DNA from: an uncultured Bacteroidia bacterium | GTDB taxonomy: Bacteria; Bacteroidota; Bacteroidia; Bacteroidales; UBA932 | Length of the DNA: 58,206 nucleotides | NCBI GenBank assembly: GCA_902785825.1 | Contig: CACZZZ010000016.1 | Coordinates: 1-58,206, forward strand | Direction: 5' to 3' | In this document: positions 38,097 to 47,485 of the stretch, piece after piece | Numbering within the stretch: the first letter of the stretch is position 1 | How the letters are laid out: each line of letters begins with the position of its first letter | Program-made: the position numbers and the translations under genes | Notes under the pieces: generated by a model | The model's input: the letters and a program-made list of their open reading frames with translations, nothing else | Told to the model about the DNA's origin: nothing | The model's database searches: none

Positions 38097-40364
38097 TCAA
38101 ATATTTCCTCCTTTGACAAACACCCTTCCTCCGTCGATTTTGTTCTCTGCGTCACGTCCAAGCCAGACCTCGAACCAACCTTCCTCAACACCGAACCTCA
38201 TGTCCTGGTCCCACATCGCGAAACGGCGGTAAGGGATCTCGATACCGACAGTCTTGCTTTCACCCGGCTTAAGGGTTATCCTCTTGAAGGCCGCGAGCTC
38301 CTTGAGAGGGCGAGCCACTGAAGCGAGCTCATCGTGGATGTAAGCCTGCACGACTTCGTCGCCTTCCACGGCTCCCGTGTTGGTCACTGTGACTTCAATC
38401 TTAAGGTCAGCGCCATTTTCAAGGGATTCGGCCATCTTCAGGCCTGAATACTCGAATGTGGTGTAACTCAAGCCATAGCCGAACGGGAACAGAGGCTTGC
38501 CATCGTTCTCGACATATCCGTATCCACGGCCGCTGGGCTTGATGGAGTAGTAGTACGGATTCTGTCCCATTGACTTCACCCAGCTGATAGGCAGACGGCC
38601 TCCGGGATTGACCACGCCGGTGATCGCGTCAGCGATAGCCTTGCCGCCCTGCTCTCCGGGATACCAGGCCTCCAGAACCGCGGCTGTCTTGTCAACCCAA
38701 TCGGTGATGTCAATCACTGAGCCGTTCTGCAGCACGACGATCACGGGCTTCCCGGTAGCGATAAGGTCACGCACCATCTTCTCCTGATCAATGTCTATCT
38801 GAGTCAGTTTCGTGTCATCGATTATGACTCCATGAGACTCCTCACTTCCTACAGTCATGTGGGTGGAAGGCAGTTTGAAACTGCTGCGGTCCGCTCCCTC
38901 ATCCTCGGTGATAGAAGGGAAGAAGAACAACACGTCGCAGGTCCTGGCCAAAGAGACGACTTCCTGTCCAGGCTTGTTCAGCACCACGTCTGTGGCACCC
39001 TTGAAAGCGTCTTTCAATCCATGGAAAGGGGTCATCGCATCACCTTTCCATCCCCCTCTCGGGCCATTGTAATCACCCAGGCTCAAGACATTCGCCCCAG
39101 GGCCATAAACTCCTATTCTTCTGACACTTCCGGGCTTCAAAGGCAGGATGCCGTTATTCCTGAGCAATGTCATCGACTCTTTGGCGGCCTCATAAGCGAG
39201 AGTCCTGTGCTCTTGGCTCCTCACAATCTGGGCGGCTTTCTCAGGATCCACGAGAGGTTCTTCGAAAAGGCCAAGCTCAAACTTGAGACGCAGAACCCGG
39301 CGGACACTCTCGTCAAGGGTCTTCTCGCTGACCTTACCTTCTTTCACAAGATCCAGAAGGCTCTCGCTGGTCCCTGCCAACTGCAAGTCAAGGCCGTTCT
39401 CCAGACAAAGGGCGAGGGCATCCTCGTTTGTCGGCGCCATCTTATGCGCACCGCTCACACCTTCGACTCCACCGTAGTCAGAGACAACAATTCCTTTGAA
39501 TCCCCACTCGTCCTTGAGGATGTCTTTAAGCAGGACGCTGTTGCAGCTGGAAGGCACACCGTCCACAGAATTATATGAAGCCATGATTCCCCTGGCTCCA
39601 CCATCCTGGACACAGGCTCTGAAAGGCTCAAGATAAACCTCCCGGAGCGCCCTCCAAGATGTCATGGAAGCGAAAGAGTCATGTCCACCTTCACCGTAGT
39701 TGTCCACATAATGCTTGGGGCTGGCCACAACGCCCTCTCCCTCAAGACCCTTGACATAGGCGACACCCATCAGGGAGTTCATCAGCACATCCTCGCCGTA
39801 GCTCTCCTGGGTCCTGCCCCAGCGCTGGTCCCTGGTGATGTTCACCACGGGGGCATACACCTGACGCACACCGACCGCCCTGAGTTCTTTTCCTACCGCC
39901 TGTCCGACCTTGTTGTACAACCCGTCGTCGAAAGTCGCGGCCATGCTGATACTCTGCGGGAAACAAGTGGCATAGCAACTTTGTGCCCCGTGAAGGGCCT
40001 CACCGTGCTGAAGGACTGGGATTCCCCAACGATTGGCCTCGATCGAGAGACGGGTATCCTCATTGATTACCTCCGCAGCCGATTTGGGGTCGGCGTCACG
40101 GCCAGCATCCGGGAGAAAATGGCCAGGATTCCTGACATGTCCCTTGGAGTAGTTCCTCTTGTCCCACTCATTAGGGAACAACAGCTGGGCACTGATCTGG
40201 TCCACTTTCTCCTCAACACTCATTCGGCCCAGAAGGTCGTCCACCCGTTTCTCCACGGGAAGGGAACTGTCCTTGTAACGAGGCTCCGCACCCTCGCCAC
40301 ATGAAACCGCCACGGCCAGCGCGGCCGCGAGGGTAAGAGAATTGAAAAGTCTGTAAGCTCTCAT
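38097..40364 (-). CDS. GH3 beta-glucosidase-like lipoprotein (paralogue of the fused GH3 domain)
   Basis: This 755-residue lipoprotein (lipobox VAVSCG, Cys22) is a compact GH3 enzyme without PA14: N-domain with KHYVDNYGEGG and nucleophile Asp296 in GIVVSDYGGV, sandwich domain (about 390-600) and C-terminal Fn3-like domain. It aligns end to end with residues 762-1483 of the following gene, sharing long identical stretches such as DQEKMVRDLIATGKPVIVV and AVLEAWYPGEQGGKAIAD. This points to tandem duplication. The nucleophile surroundings differ (SDYGGV against TDYDAV), which may change specificity. Gaps are 17 bases downstream and 7 bases upstream. Confidence 0.92.
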   Translation of the reverse strand: MRAYRLFNSLTLAAALAVAVSCGEGAEPRYKDSSLPVEKRVDDLLGRMSVEEKVDQISAQLLFPNEWDKRNYSKGHVRNPGHFLPDAGRDADPKSAAEVINEDTRLSIEANRWGIPVLQHGEALHGAQSCYATCFPQSISMAATFDDGLYNKVGQAVGKELRAVGVRQVYAPVVNITRDQRWGRTQESYGEDVLMNSLMGVAYVKGLEGEGVVASPKHYVDNYGEGGHDSFASMTSWRALREVYLEPFRACVQDGGARGIMASYNSVDGVPSSCNSVLLKDILKDEWGFKGIVVSDYGGVEGVSGAHKMAPTNEDALALCLENGLDLQLAGTSESLLDLVKEGKVSEKTLDESVRRVLRLKFELGLFEEPLVDPEKAAQIVRSQEHRTLAYEAAKESMTLLRNNGILPLKPGSVRRIGVYGPGANVLSLGDYNGPRGGWKGDAMTPFHGLKDAFKGATDVVLNKPGQEVVSLARTCDVLFFFPSITEDEGADRSSFKLPSTHMTVGSEESHGVIIDDTKLTQIDIDQEKMVRDLIATGKPVIVVLQNGSVIDITDWVDKTAAVLEAWYPGEQGGKAIADAITGVVNPGGRLPISWVKSMGQNPYYYSIKPSGRGYGYVENDGKPLFPFGYGLSYTTFEYSGLKMAESLENGADLKIEVTVTNTGAVEGDEVVQAYIHDELASVARPLKELAAFKRITLKPGESKTVGIEIPYRRFAMWDQDMRFGVEEGWFEVWLGRDAENKIDGGRVFVKGGNI

Positions 40365-40371
40365 CGTATTA

Positions 40372-42774
40372 TCAGAATTTAATGATACTCGGTTTCCCTG
40401 CTTTAAAACTGACTTTCTTTATCTTATCCCCGTAACGCACAGGATATTTGCAAGTGTTGTCAGGGGTGATTGTAGCGCTCTGAAGGACACCGTCCTTCCA
40501 AGTGATATCCACCGTGAAACCGCCTCTCGCGCGGAGACCTTTGACCTGCCCGTCAGCCCATGACTTGGGTATTGCCGGAAGCAAGTGAATCTCACCGGCA
40601 TGGGACTGGAGAAGCATCTCGGCAATACCTGAAGTACCACCGAAATTACCGTCAATCTGGAATGGCGGATGGGTGTCGAAAAGATTATTCTGGGTGGACT
40701 TGGAAAGAAGGGCGTCCACATTGGCACCAGCCTCCTCGCCGTCACGCAGACGGGCGTAGAAATTGATCAGCCACGCGCGGCTCCAGCCGGTGTATGATCC
40801 CTGGCGAGTGACAGGATCCTCATTGTACTTGCGTCGGCGCTCAATCGTGCGCTTCGCGGCGGCGAATATCTCAGGATTCTTGTCCGTGATCATCGTGCCG
40901 GGATAGAGACCGAAAAGATGGGACATGTGGCGGTGACCAGGCTCCATTTCCTCATAGTCCTCAATCCATTCCTGGATGGTGTCGTAGCGCTTGCCTATCT
41001 TAAGAGGAGGGAGTTTCGCCATGGCCTCTTTGACCTTGGAGCGGAAAGCGGGATCGTCCCCAAGAATCTCGGAAGCCTTGATCACGGCCTGGAAGAGCTC
41101 GTGGGCAATCTCGATGTCCATTGTAGCTGAATATGTTAGATTGTACGTCCCGTTCTTTCCCGGAAGCTTATAGCCGTTCTCCGGCGAGTTTGACGGAGCT
41201 GTGGCAAGATAGCCATTCTTGTCCGTGATCATGAAAGAGAGGAGGAACTCGACGGACTCCTTCATCGCCGGATAAGCCTGGTTCCTAAGATATTCCTTGT
41301 CCATCGTGAACAGGTAGTGGTCCCACTGGTGAAGGGTAAGCCATGAGCCAGCGATAGGGAACGTTCCCCAGCCGACCCCGTCGCTGATCGAGGTGTGTCC
41401 GAACAGGTCGGCCACATGGTTCACGGTCCATCCTTCCGCGCCAAAGGTCTTACTCGCCGTGACGCGTCCGGGAACCCTTATCGCGTTGATCCAGTTGGAG
41501 AATGGGATGACAGTCTCGGAGAGGTTGCAGACCTCGGCCGGCCAGTAATTCATCTGGATATTGATGTTCGTGTGGTAGTCAGCGTTCCATGCCGCTTCGA
41601 TGTCCTGGTTCCAGATGCCCTGTAGATTGGCGGGCAGCCTGCCGGGAGCCCTGGACGAGCCAGCCAGCAAGTAACGGCCATACTGGAAATACAACGCGGC
41701 CAGAGCCGGATCCGACTTCCCTTCCTTCATTCTCGCAAGTCTCTCGTCAGTAGGCACTTCCGCCATGGAGGGATCGCCCAAAGTCAAGGAAACCCTGCCC
41801 ATAATGGCGCTATGATCCTCAACATGTCTCGCTCTAAGGTCGGCGTATGACTTACCCTCAACGGCTTTGATCTGGGCGGCACAAAGCGCGGAAGGATCTA
41901 TCGAGCGGTCATAGTCAAGTTTCGCCATGTTGTAATCCGTGTTCATCGCGATAAGAATAACCACCTCATCCGCCTTGTCCACGAATATGGCGTTGCCCGT
42001 GTTAGTCAGCGATCCACCTTTATTGATGGCTTTAATCTTCCCGGCGAACTTCATGTGGGCCCCGGGCGCTCCCTGGTCCTTACCTGGGAGATCGATCAGC
42101 TGGCCTTTTATGTCAAGTCCGGAAGGACCGTCAGATGTGACTGAGACGTCCGTGGGACGCTGGTATGATAACTTGAATGTCAAAGCTCCGGGCTTGTCCG
42201 AGGCGATTCTCACGACCACGATGTTGTCAGGAGCTGAGGCAAACACCTCACGCATGTACTTCACATCCCCTGCCTTGAAGGTAGTGACATTCACTCCCGA
42301 CATCACATCAAGGGAGCGCTCATACTCCTTTAATCCTTCAGGGAAGAAGCTTCTGGCTTCGTTGGATCCCCGTCTGAAGAAATCGATGATCAAATCTCCG
42401 AAAGTCTGGTAAGAGCGAATCCTCAAGGGATTACCGGCCAGACTCTTGTTCGCCAAAGCGATAGCCTCCGGCACCTTGCCGTCCAACAGAAGTTGCTGAA
42501 GCTCAGGCATGATCGCAGCCGAGGGAGCGTTGCCATCCTCCGGGCATCCCGCCCACAGACTCTCCTCATTGAGCTGGATGGTCTCGTTCCAAGGGTTGCC
42601 ATAGACCATCGCTCCAATCCTTCCGTTTCCGACAGGAAGAGCCTCATTCCAGTCTTTCGCCTCCTGCTTGTACCACAATGTGGTCGTCTTGTCCTGCCCG
42701 GCATATAGCCTTGGCATTCCACTCAAAGCGGCCGCCACCACGACCATCCCGATGAGAACATATTTTTTTATCAT
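40372..42774 (-). CDS. GH95 alpha-L-fucosidase / alpha-L-galactosidase
   Basis: This 800-residue exported protein (signal peptide about 1-25, no lipobox) has the GH95 N-terminal beta domain starting [23 protein letters not shown]. The (alpha/alpha)6 barrel carries residues matching the Bifidobacterium AfcA site: Asn403 and Asn405 in [12 protein letters not shown], Glu532 in SNSPENGY and Asp708 in FQIDGNFGG. Members remove alpha-1,2-fucose or, in plant-glycan systems, alpha-L-galactose. The context with rhamnosidases makes a plant side chain as likely as host fucose. It is 7 bases from the GH3 gene. Confidence 0.92.
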   Translation of the reverse strand: MIKKYVLIGMVVVAAALSGMPRLYAGQDKTTTLWYKQEAKDWNEALPVGNGRIGAMVYGNPWNETIQLNEESLWAGCPEDGNAPSAAIMPELQQLLLDGKVPEAIALANKSLAGNPLRIRSYQTFGDLIIDFFRRGSNEARSFFPEGLKEYERSLDVMSGVNVTTFKAGDVKYMREVFASAPDNIVVVRIASDKPGALTFKLSYQRPTDVSVTSDGPSGLDIKGQLIDLPGKDQGAPGAHMKFAGKIKAINKGGSLTNTGNAIFVDKADEVVILIAMNTDYNMAKLDYDRSIDPSALCAAQIKAVEGKSYADLRARHVEDHSAIMGRVSLTLGDPSMAEVPTDERLARMKEGKSDPALAALYFQYGRYLLAGSSRAPGRLPANLQGIWNQDIEAAWNADYHTNINIQMNYWPAEVCNLSETVIPFSNWINAIRVPGRVTASKTFGAEGWTVNHVADLFGHTSISDGVGWGTFPIAGSWLTLHQWDHYLFTMDKEYLRNQAYPAMKESVEFLLSFMITDKNGYLATAPSNSPENGYKLPGKNGTYNLTYSATMDIEIAHELFQAVIKASEILGDDPAFRSKVKEAMAKLPPLKIGKRYDTIQEWIEDYEEMEPGHRHMSHLFGLYPGTMITDKNPEIFAAAKRTIERRRKYNEDPVTRQGSYTGWSRAWLINFYARLRDGEEAGANVDALLSKSTQNNLFDTHPPFQIDGNFGGTSGIAEMLLQSHAGEIHLLPAIPKSWADGQVKGLRARGGFTVDITWKDGVLQSATITPDNTCKYPVRYGDKIKKVSFKAGKPSIIKF

Positions 42775-42807
42775 ACTCTAAGTAATTAGTTATTATGTTA
42801 TTAATAA

Positions 42808-44709
42808 TTATTTATTCCAAATGAAACGGTAGTTGAACCTGCGGTTCGGGGCGGTGTCGCCATGCAGGCAGAGGGAGATCGGATCAGTAAGCTCCCCGGC
42901 ATTGTCCGCCCACTTGAAGTCGAAGCCCGCGCTCTTCCCCACGGAAAGGCCAAGGGCCGAGGCTGGGACGGATAACTCAATCTCCTTGCCGGCCACCGCG
43001 TAAGACGCCTTGCCGGTTTCCCGCCAGGACCCGCTCTCATATCTCATGACCGAAGTCACCCCGTCCGGGGAGACATCCTTATTCACAAGGATGTCATACC
43101 CGTACCAGCCTGTGCCGGAATCCTGGTCCGAGTCAATCAGGAGCAGCATCCAGTCAGGATCCGAGCAAGGGGATATGTCCGAGCCACATTTCACATAGAA
43201 ATACACGTTGCCGTCCTTGCCGAGGGCGACCTTCGAATCCTGGATGTCGTTGCGGCCGGTCGAGTCAGTGTAGTGAAGCCCGGCGTAGCCGTCAGCGTCC
43301 CGGAAGGTGATGTCCCCGCGGGTGTCGCGGTAAGTGACCTTCACTTTATCCCATTCGGAGAAGTCCCCGTCTATGGCTATCCTCCTGTAGCCTTTGTTCA
43401 CGGGGATCGGCCTAACGCCTTTATAACGACGAATGTTCTGGGCCATCTGCATGTAATAGTTGTCGGTATAGCCATCCTTCATGGGTTGGATGGTCCTGTT
43501 GAACTCGGCGTTGTACTGGTCCACAAACGCATATGGACTGTTCTCGCGTCCCATGAACCAAGTGTCTCCAAAATGATATTTCCCGGCGGTCCACTCGTTC
43601 CAATCGTTGAGATAGATGAACCGCGGATCAGCCGCCAAGGCATCCTCCCAACGCTCCTGGAAATAAAGTCCGTAAGCGGACAGATTGCCGGAAGGCAGGT
43701 CATATTCATTCAAGGGCGGCTCTCCATTCCCCTTTGTCCAGGATTTTCCGACACCGCAATGGGCGCCTTTGAATCCGAGGGGATGCTGAGCCGGAGTGAC
43801 AGCGCACTCCTCAACTTTTCCCGCATGTTTCGAGGCCAGCTCTGAAGGAGTCATACGAGCGACCCGCTCGTCGTCCATGCTGTACCCGAAGCTCCAGTTG
43901 TCCTCAGTGCCCACATAGCGGTCAGGACCATGCTCATGGTCCTTCCCCCACTCGTAGTAGCCCCACCACATGTTCCTGAGAGTGAAGAAGTCGAATATCT
44001 CCGGAGGATAGTCCGCAGCCGTGGTCTCATAGTTGCCGTTGGCGTCAACTGAAGGATCCGCGTTATAGAGAAGCAGCGGCTTCCCTTCCCACCGGAACCA
44101 GAGGTCGGAATATTTGTTCTCTTTGTAGTACCTCTCGTACAGCGATTTCACGATATTCACCGGGTTGCCGTTATATGACCAGAAGGTGAACTGAGGAGTC
44201 CTGTTGCCTTCCAGCCTCATTTTCTCCATGGTCGAGAAAAGCAGTTCCCACTCATCCCAGTAGCAGAATCCGTTGGTCACATCCAGGATCAGCACATCCA
44301 CTCCGGCATCCTGGAGCATGGACAAGTCTTTCCGCATCACCCACTCGTCCTGGCTGAGGAAATAGCCCATCTCGGGCTCTCCCCAGTGGTAGCTGCCGTA
44401 TTTCCAGAGCGGATGATGGGCATCCAACCTCGCTGAAGGGTCTTCTGCGAGTATCTTCGAGACATCAGTATAAGGGCCGGGCAAATCATGGTTGCCCTTC
44501 CCGTGCCAGGTGATATAGAATATTCCTACAGCCCTCTCTTGCCCGGTCTTCACATTGCCGACCGAATCCACCAGAGGCATCTGGCGGCCGAGAGCGTCGG
44601 TCGCCACCCAGGTGTCACTCATCAAGTCTGTAGGATCCATATTCACGTTCCTCCCGCAAGCCGCGGCGACCAACAAAACGGAAACAATCAAAAAACGCCT
44701 TCCCCTCAT
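42808..44709 (-). CDS. WbsX/GH99-like lipoprotein with C-terminal CBM9-like domain
   Basis: This 633-residue lipoprotein (lipobox VAAACG, Cys18) has a barrel-like region (about 55-410) with AVGIFYITWHGKG, DVLILDVTNGFCYWDEWELL and FIYLNDWNEWTAGKYH. The last resembles the WNEW motif of WbsX/GH99/GH71-like proteins. Residues about 440-633 look like a family-9 carbohydrate-binding/DOMON-type domain (AIDGDFSEWDKVKVTYRDT, LLIDSDQDSGTGWYGYDI). The activity is unknown; endo-acting alpha-mannan cleavage is typical of true GH99, but similarity by eye is only partial. It is separated by 5 bases from GH43 and related to the gene at 46278-47465. Confidence 0.7.
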   Translation of the reverse strand: MRGRRFLIVSVLLVAAACGRNVNMDPTDLMSDTWVATDALGRQMPLVDSVGNVKTGQERAVGIFYITWHGKGNHDLPGPYTDVSKILAEDPSARLDAHHPLWKYGSYHWGEPEMGYFLSQDEWVMRKDLSMLQDAGVDVLILDVTNGFCYWDEWELLFSTMEKMRLEGNRTPQFTFWSYNGNPVNIVKSLYERYYKENKYSDLWFRWEGKPLLLYNADPSVDANGNYETTAADYPPEIFDFFTLRNMWWGYYEWGKDHEHGPDRYVGTEDNWSFGYSMDDERVARMTPSELASKHAGKVEECAVTPAQHPLGFKGAHCGVGKSWTKGNGEPPLNEYDLPSGNLSAYGLYFQERWEDALAADPRFIYLNDWNEWTAGKYHFGDTWFMGRENSPYAFVDQYNAEFNRTIQPMKDGYTDNYYMQMAQNIRRYKGVRPIPVNKGYRRIAIDGDFSEWDKVKVTYRDTRGDITFRDADGYAGLHYTDSTGRNDIQDSKVALGKDGNVYFYVKCGSDISPCSDPDWMLLLIDSDQDSGTGWYGYDILVNKDVSPDGVTSVMRYESGSWRETGKASYAVAGKEIELSVPASALGLSVGKSAGFDFKWADNAGELTDPISLCLHGDTAPNRRFNYRFIWNK

Positions 44710-44714
44710 TCTCC

Positions 44715-46274
44715 TTAAATATCTCTCCTGTAAGTAAATTCATCAAACCAGGCAGTGCCGGCATCAGTGTCGTCGTTGTAGCTGAACAGGGCCACCCTGG
44801 CTCCTTTCCAGTAGCCGAACCTGGCCTCAAAGGTCTCTCCCAAAGGCAGGAAATCCTTGCCGTCCTTGCTATAAGAGAAACCAAACACCTTGTCATTGAT
44901 GTCGAAAGTCAGCCTCAGCCACAACTTACTGGACTCAAAGGGAGCCGAGGCGAGAGCCTCCCCATCCTTCTCAAAAGAAAGGAAAGTCCCACTTCCGGTC
45001 TTTCGCAGACCGGCGGTGAAATTATCGCTGCCCATGCAAGCCATTCCCGCATATTGCCCATTGGAAATATCTGACAGATCAACACTTACGGTATATGACC
45101 CGGCAAATCCCATTATCTTCTGGGAGATCGTGTTACGAGCCATCCGGAAAGACTCCGCCTTGAGGGCGTCTATCGCCAGATATCCCTTGCGGCTTGAAAG
45201 AGACCAAGCGTCATCCACAGGATTGTGATTGAACTGCCACTGGAGTCCAAGCCTCTTGCCGCTGAAATCGTCCGACGAGACTGGAAGACAGGGCTTTACG
45301 GCTTTTCTGGTCTTAGGCTTTACCCAGCCCTTGACCGGCTCACCTACCCCGTTGCCGTCATAGTCCTCTCCCATCACAGGCCAGCCGTCTTCCCAACGCA
45401 TGGGCTGGAGATGGACAATCCTGCCCAGCGGATCCCGCTGCTGGAAGTGAAGGAACCACCACTCTCCGAAGGGAGTATCGACGATAGCGCCTTGGTGCGG
45501 GCCATTGATGCCGGTGGAACCGGTTTCAAGAACTATCTTTCGCTCATAAGGGCCGTAAATGTCCTTGGAGCGGAGAACTGTCTGCCAACCTCCGCCTACA
45601 CCACCTTCGGGAATACTGAGGTAGTAATATCCATTGAGTTTGAGGAACTTGGTACCTTCAGCGACAGGTCCCTCATACACAGTCACACCTTCGTCAAGAA
45701 GAGTCTTGCCGTCAGGAGACATCTTATGGATGATTATCGGGCCCGCGCCGACGCGGCTATGTCCCAGATAAGCCTGGCCATCCTCATCCCAGAAGGGGCA
45801 GGGATCCTCCCAGCCGGATATCTCCTTGACACAATGGAGCGGAGTCCACGGGCCGGCCGGATCTTTGGCCGTACTCATGAAAAGGCCCTCGTCCGGGGTG
45901 CAGAAATACACGAAAAACAGCCCGTCGTGGTAGCGGATGGCAGGTGCCCAAGAGCCTTGGCCATAATGCTCCATCTCGTTCCATCCCGGCCTTTCGAAAC
46001 GGTCGTAAATCTGGGAGATGAGTTTCCAGTTCACGAGGTCGACGGACTCGAGGACCTGCATGCCCATGAAGTGGAAGTCGGAGGCTACCATGTAATACTT
46101 ATCGCCGAGACGGATCACGTCAGGGTCAGAATAGTCGGCGGCAAGGATGGGATTGAGATAATTTCCATCCCCCGTGTCGCCCCAAGCGCTTTTTTCATCC
46201 GGAGCGACAGCGCACGAAGCGGCGCAAAGGATTATTGCGGCCAAAGATGGGAACCAATTGAATATCTGCCTCAT
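44715..46274 (-). CDS. GH43 arabinosidase/xylosidase-like lipoprotein with C-terminal beta-sandwich
   Basis: This 519-residue lipoprotein has a five-bladed propeller (about 38-330) bearing the GH43 triad: Asp50 in ADYSDPDV (base), Asp157 in GWEDPCPF (pKa modulator) and Glu206 in GPVAEGTKF (acid). A C-terminal lectin-like sandwich (about 345-519; DDFSGKRLGLQWQFNHNP) is of the kind seen in GH43_12-type enzymes. Likely substrates are alpha-L-arabinofuranosides, beta-xylosides or beta-galactans; the subfamily cannot be fixed by eye. It sits 3 bases after the WbsX-like gene in the operon. Confidence 0.9.
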   Translation of the reverse strand: MRQIFNWFPSLAAIILCAASCAVAPDEKSAWGDTGDGNYLNPILAADYSDPDVIRLGDKYYMVASDFHFMGMQVLESVDLVNWKLISQIYDRFERPGWNEMEHYGQGSWAPAIRYHDGLFFVYFCTPDEGLFMSTAKDPAGPWTPLHCVKEISGWEDPCPFWDEDGQAYLGHSRVGAGPIIIHKMSPDGKTLLDEGVTVYEGPVAEGTKFLKLNGYYYLSIPEGGVGGGWQTVLRSKDIYGPYERKIVLETGSTGINGPHQGAIVDTPFGEWWFLHFQQRDPLGRIVHLQPMRWEDGWPVMGEDYDGNGVGEPVKGWVKPKTRKAVKPCLPVSSDDFSGKRLGLQWQFNHNPVDDAWSLSSRKGYLAIDALKAESFRMARNTISQKIMGFAGSYTVSVDLSDISNGQYAGMACMGSDNFTAGLRKTGSGTFLSFEKDGEALASAPFESSKLWLRLTFDINDKVFGFSYSKDGKDFLPLGETFEARFGYWKGARVALFSYNDDTDAGTAWFDEFTYRRDI

Positions 46275-46277
46275 AAC

Positions 46278-47465
46278 CTATTCGTCAACAAAGACTTTCT
46301 TGATCGCATCGAGGTAACCGTAGCCATAGACATCGTCCGGCTGGAGGTAACTGGTCTCAGTCCACTCGTTCCATGAGTTGATGGTGATGAGCGGATGGAG
46401 ATCGGGGCGGGCGTCAAGCCAGGCCTTGGCCTTGCGCAAGGCACCCTCAAAGCGCTCAGGAGTATTCTCCCTGACAACGGCGCTATCGCCGAAACGGGGG
46501 CTGTTGTCCCAGCCGATGCTGATGTGGGGATAATACGGGATGGTGAACTCGGCGTCCAACTTGTCCCACTCCGCATACGCTTTGTCAAGGATGTTCTGGT
46601 AGTCATCATCCATCCAAATAAAATGGCAGAACTGGTAATGCGACATACTGTTGAATCCAAGCTTACGGGCGAACTCGTCACGAGGACGTTCGGCTTTGGT
46701 CTTGGCGTCATCCACACCGCTGAAATTGAACTGGTTATCCCACATCGTGAATTGAAGCTCGAGGTCGGGGAAACCAGCCTTTTTCACTTCCTGGCGGAAC
46801 CATTTCAGGGCATCCACGGCCTTGTCAACGCCACCGATACCTTCGATGAAAGTAGTCACCTCATAAATCATAAAAACGGGCTTGCCGTCAATCTTGTAAT
46901 AGTTCGGCTGCTTGAAAAACATCTCGATATTCCTCTTGCAGACCTTCTCGAACTCCTCACGGTCAACTCCGCCCCGCCAGATGATGTTGTCTCCACCTAT
47001 ACGGGTGTCCCAGCTGTTGTCAACGTTATGGTTCGCCCACATCAGGTAGAACTTCATCTTGTCACGATTCGCAGCCTTGAGGAAACCCTCCGTAAGGGTT
47101 GTCTCCATGAAAGGCCGTCCGTCGAACCAGTACCAGTCAAAGATGAACACATTGACCCCGTGGCGGGTCGCCTGCTCGATCTCCATCTCCATCACCGCCG
47201 GGTCAGCCTCATTAATATAGCCCCAAAGTGGATGACGGTCCCAGTAATGGCCGGGATTACGTTTCTGCATGGTCATGACAGTCTCCCACTCTCCCCTGTC
47301 CATCGGCCAGAATGGCTTCAGGCGCGGCTCTCCAGCGGCATAGGCCGGATAGAGGTACGCTGCGACATCGTATTGCTTCTTCTGGGGCGCGGCTTTTTTC
47401 TTCTGGCCGCTCATCATCGGCATCGCCATGGCCAGAGCCAGGCACAAAACAACAATTCTTCTCAT
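46278..47465 (-). CDS. Exported WbsX/GH99-like protein
   Basis: This 395-residue protein (signal peptide about 1-20) has the WbsX-type signatures AAYLYPAY, FIFDWYWFDGRPFMETTL, KFYLMWANHN and, near the end, INSWNEWTETSYLQPDDVYGYGYL. In cytoplasmic homologues this domain is annotated as a glycosyltransferase or as GH99-like. An exported form inside a hydrolase operon favours a hydrolytic role, probably endo-acting, which is an inference. The conserved acidic residue in the WNEW motif is present. The gaps to its neighbours are 20 and 3 bases. Confidence 0.75.
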   Translation of the reverse strand: MRRIVVLCLALAMAMPMMSGQKKKAAPQKKQYDVAAYLYPAYAAGEPRLKPFWPMDRGEWETVMTMQKRNPGHYWDRHPLWGYINEADPAVMEMEIEQATRHGVNVFIFDWYWFDGRPFMETTLTEGFLKAANRDKMKFYLMWANHNVDNSWDTRIGGDNIIWRGGVDREEFEKVCKRNIEMFFKQPNYYKIDGKPVFMIYEVTTFIEGIGGVDKAVDALKWFRQEVKKAGFPDLELQFTMWDNQFNFSGVDDAKTKAERPRDEFARKLGFNSMSHYQFCHFIWMDDDYQNILDKAYAEWDKLDAEFTIPYYPHISIGWDNSPRFGDSAVVRENTPERFEGALRKAKAWLDARPDLHPLITINSWNEWTETSYLQPDDVYGYGYLDAIKKVFVDE

Positions 47466-47485
47466 ACTATGCGGTTATATTTAAA

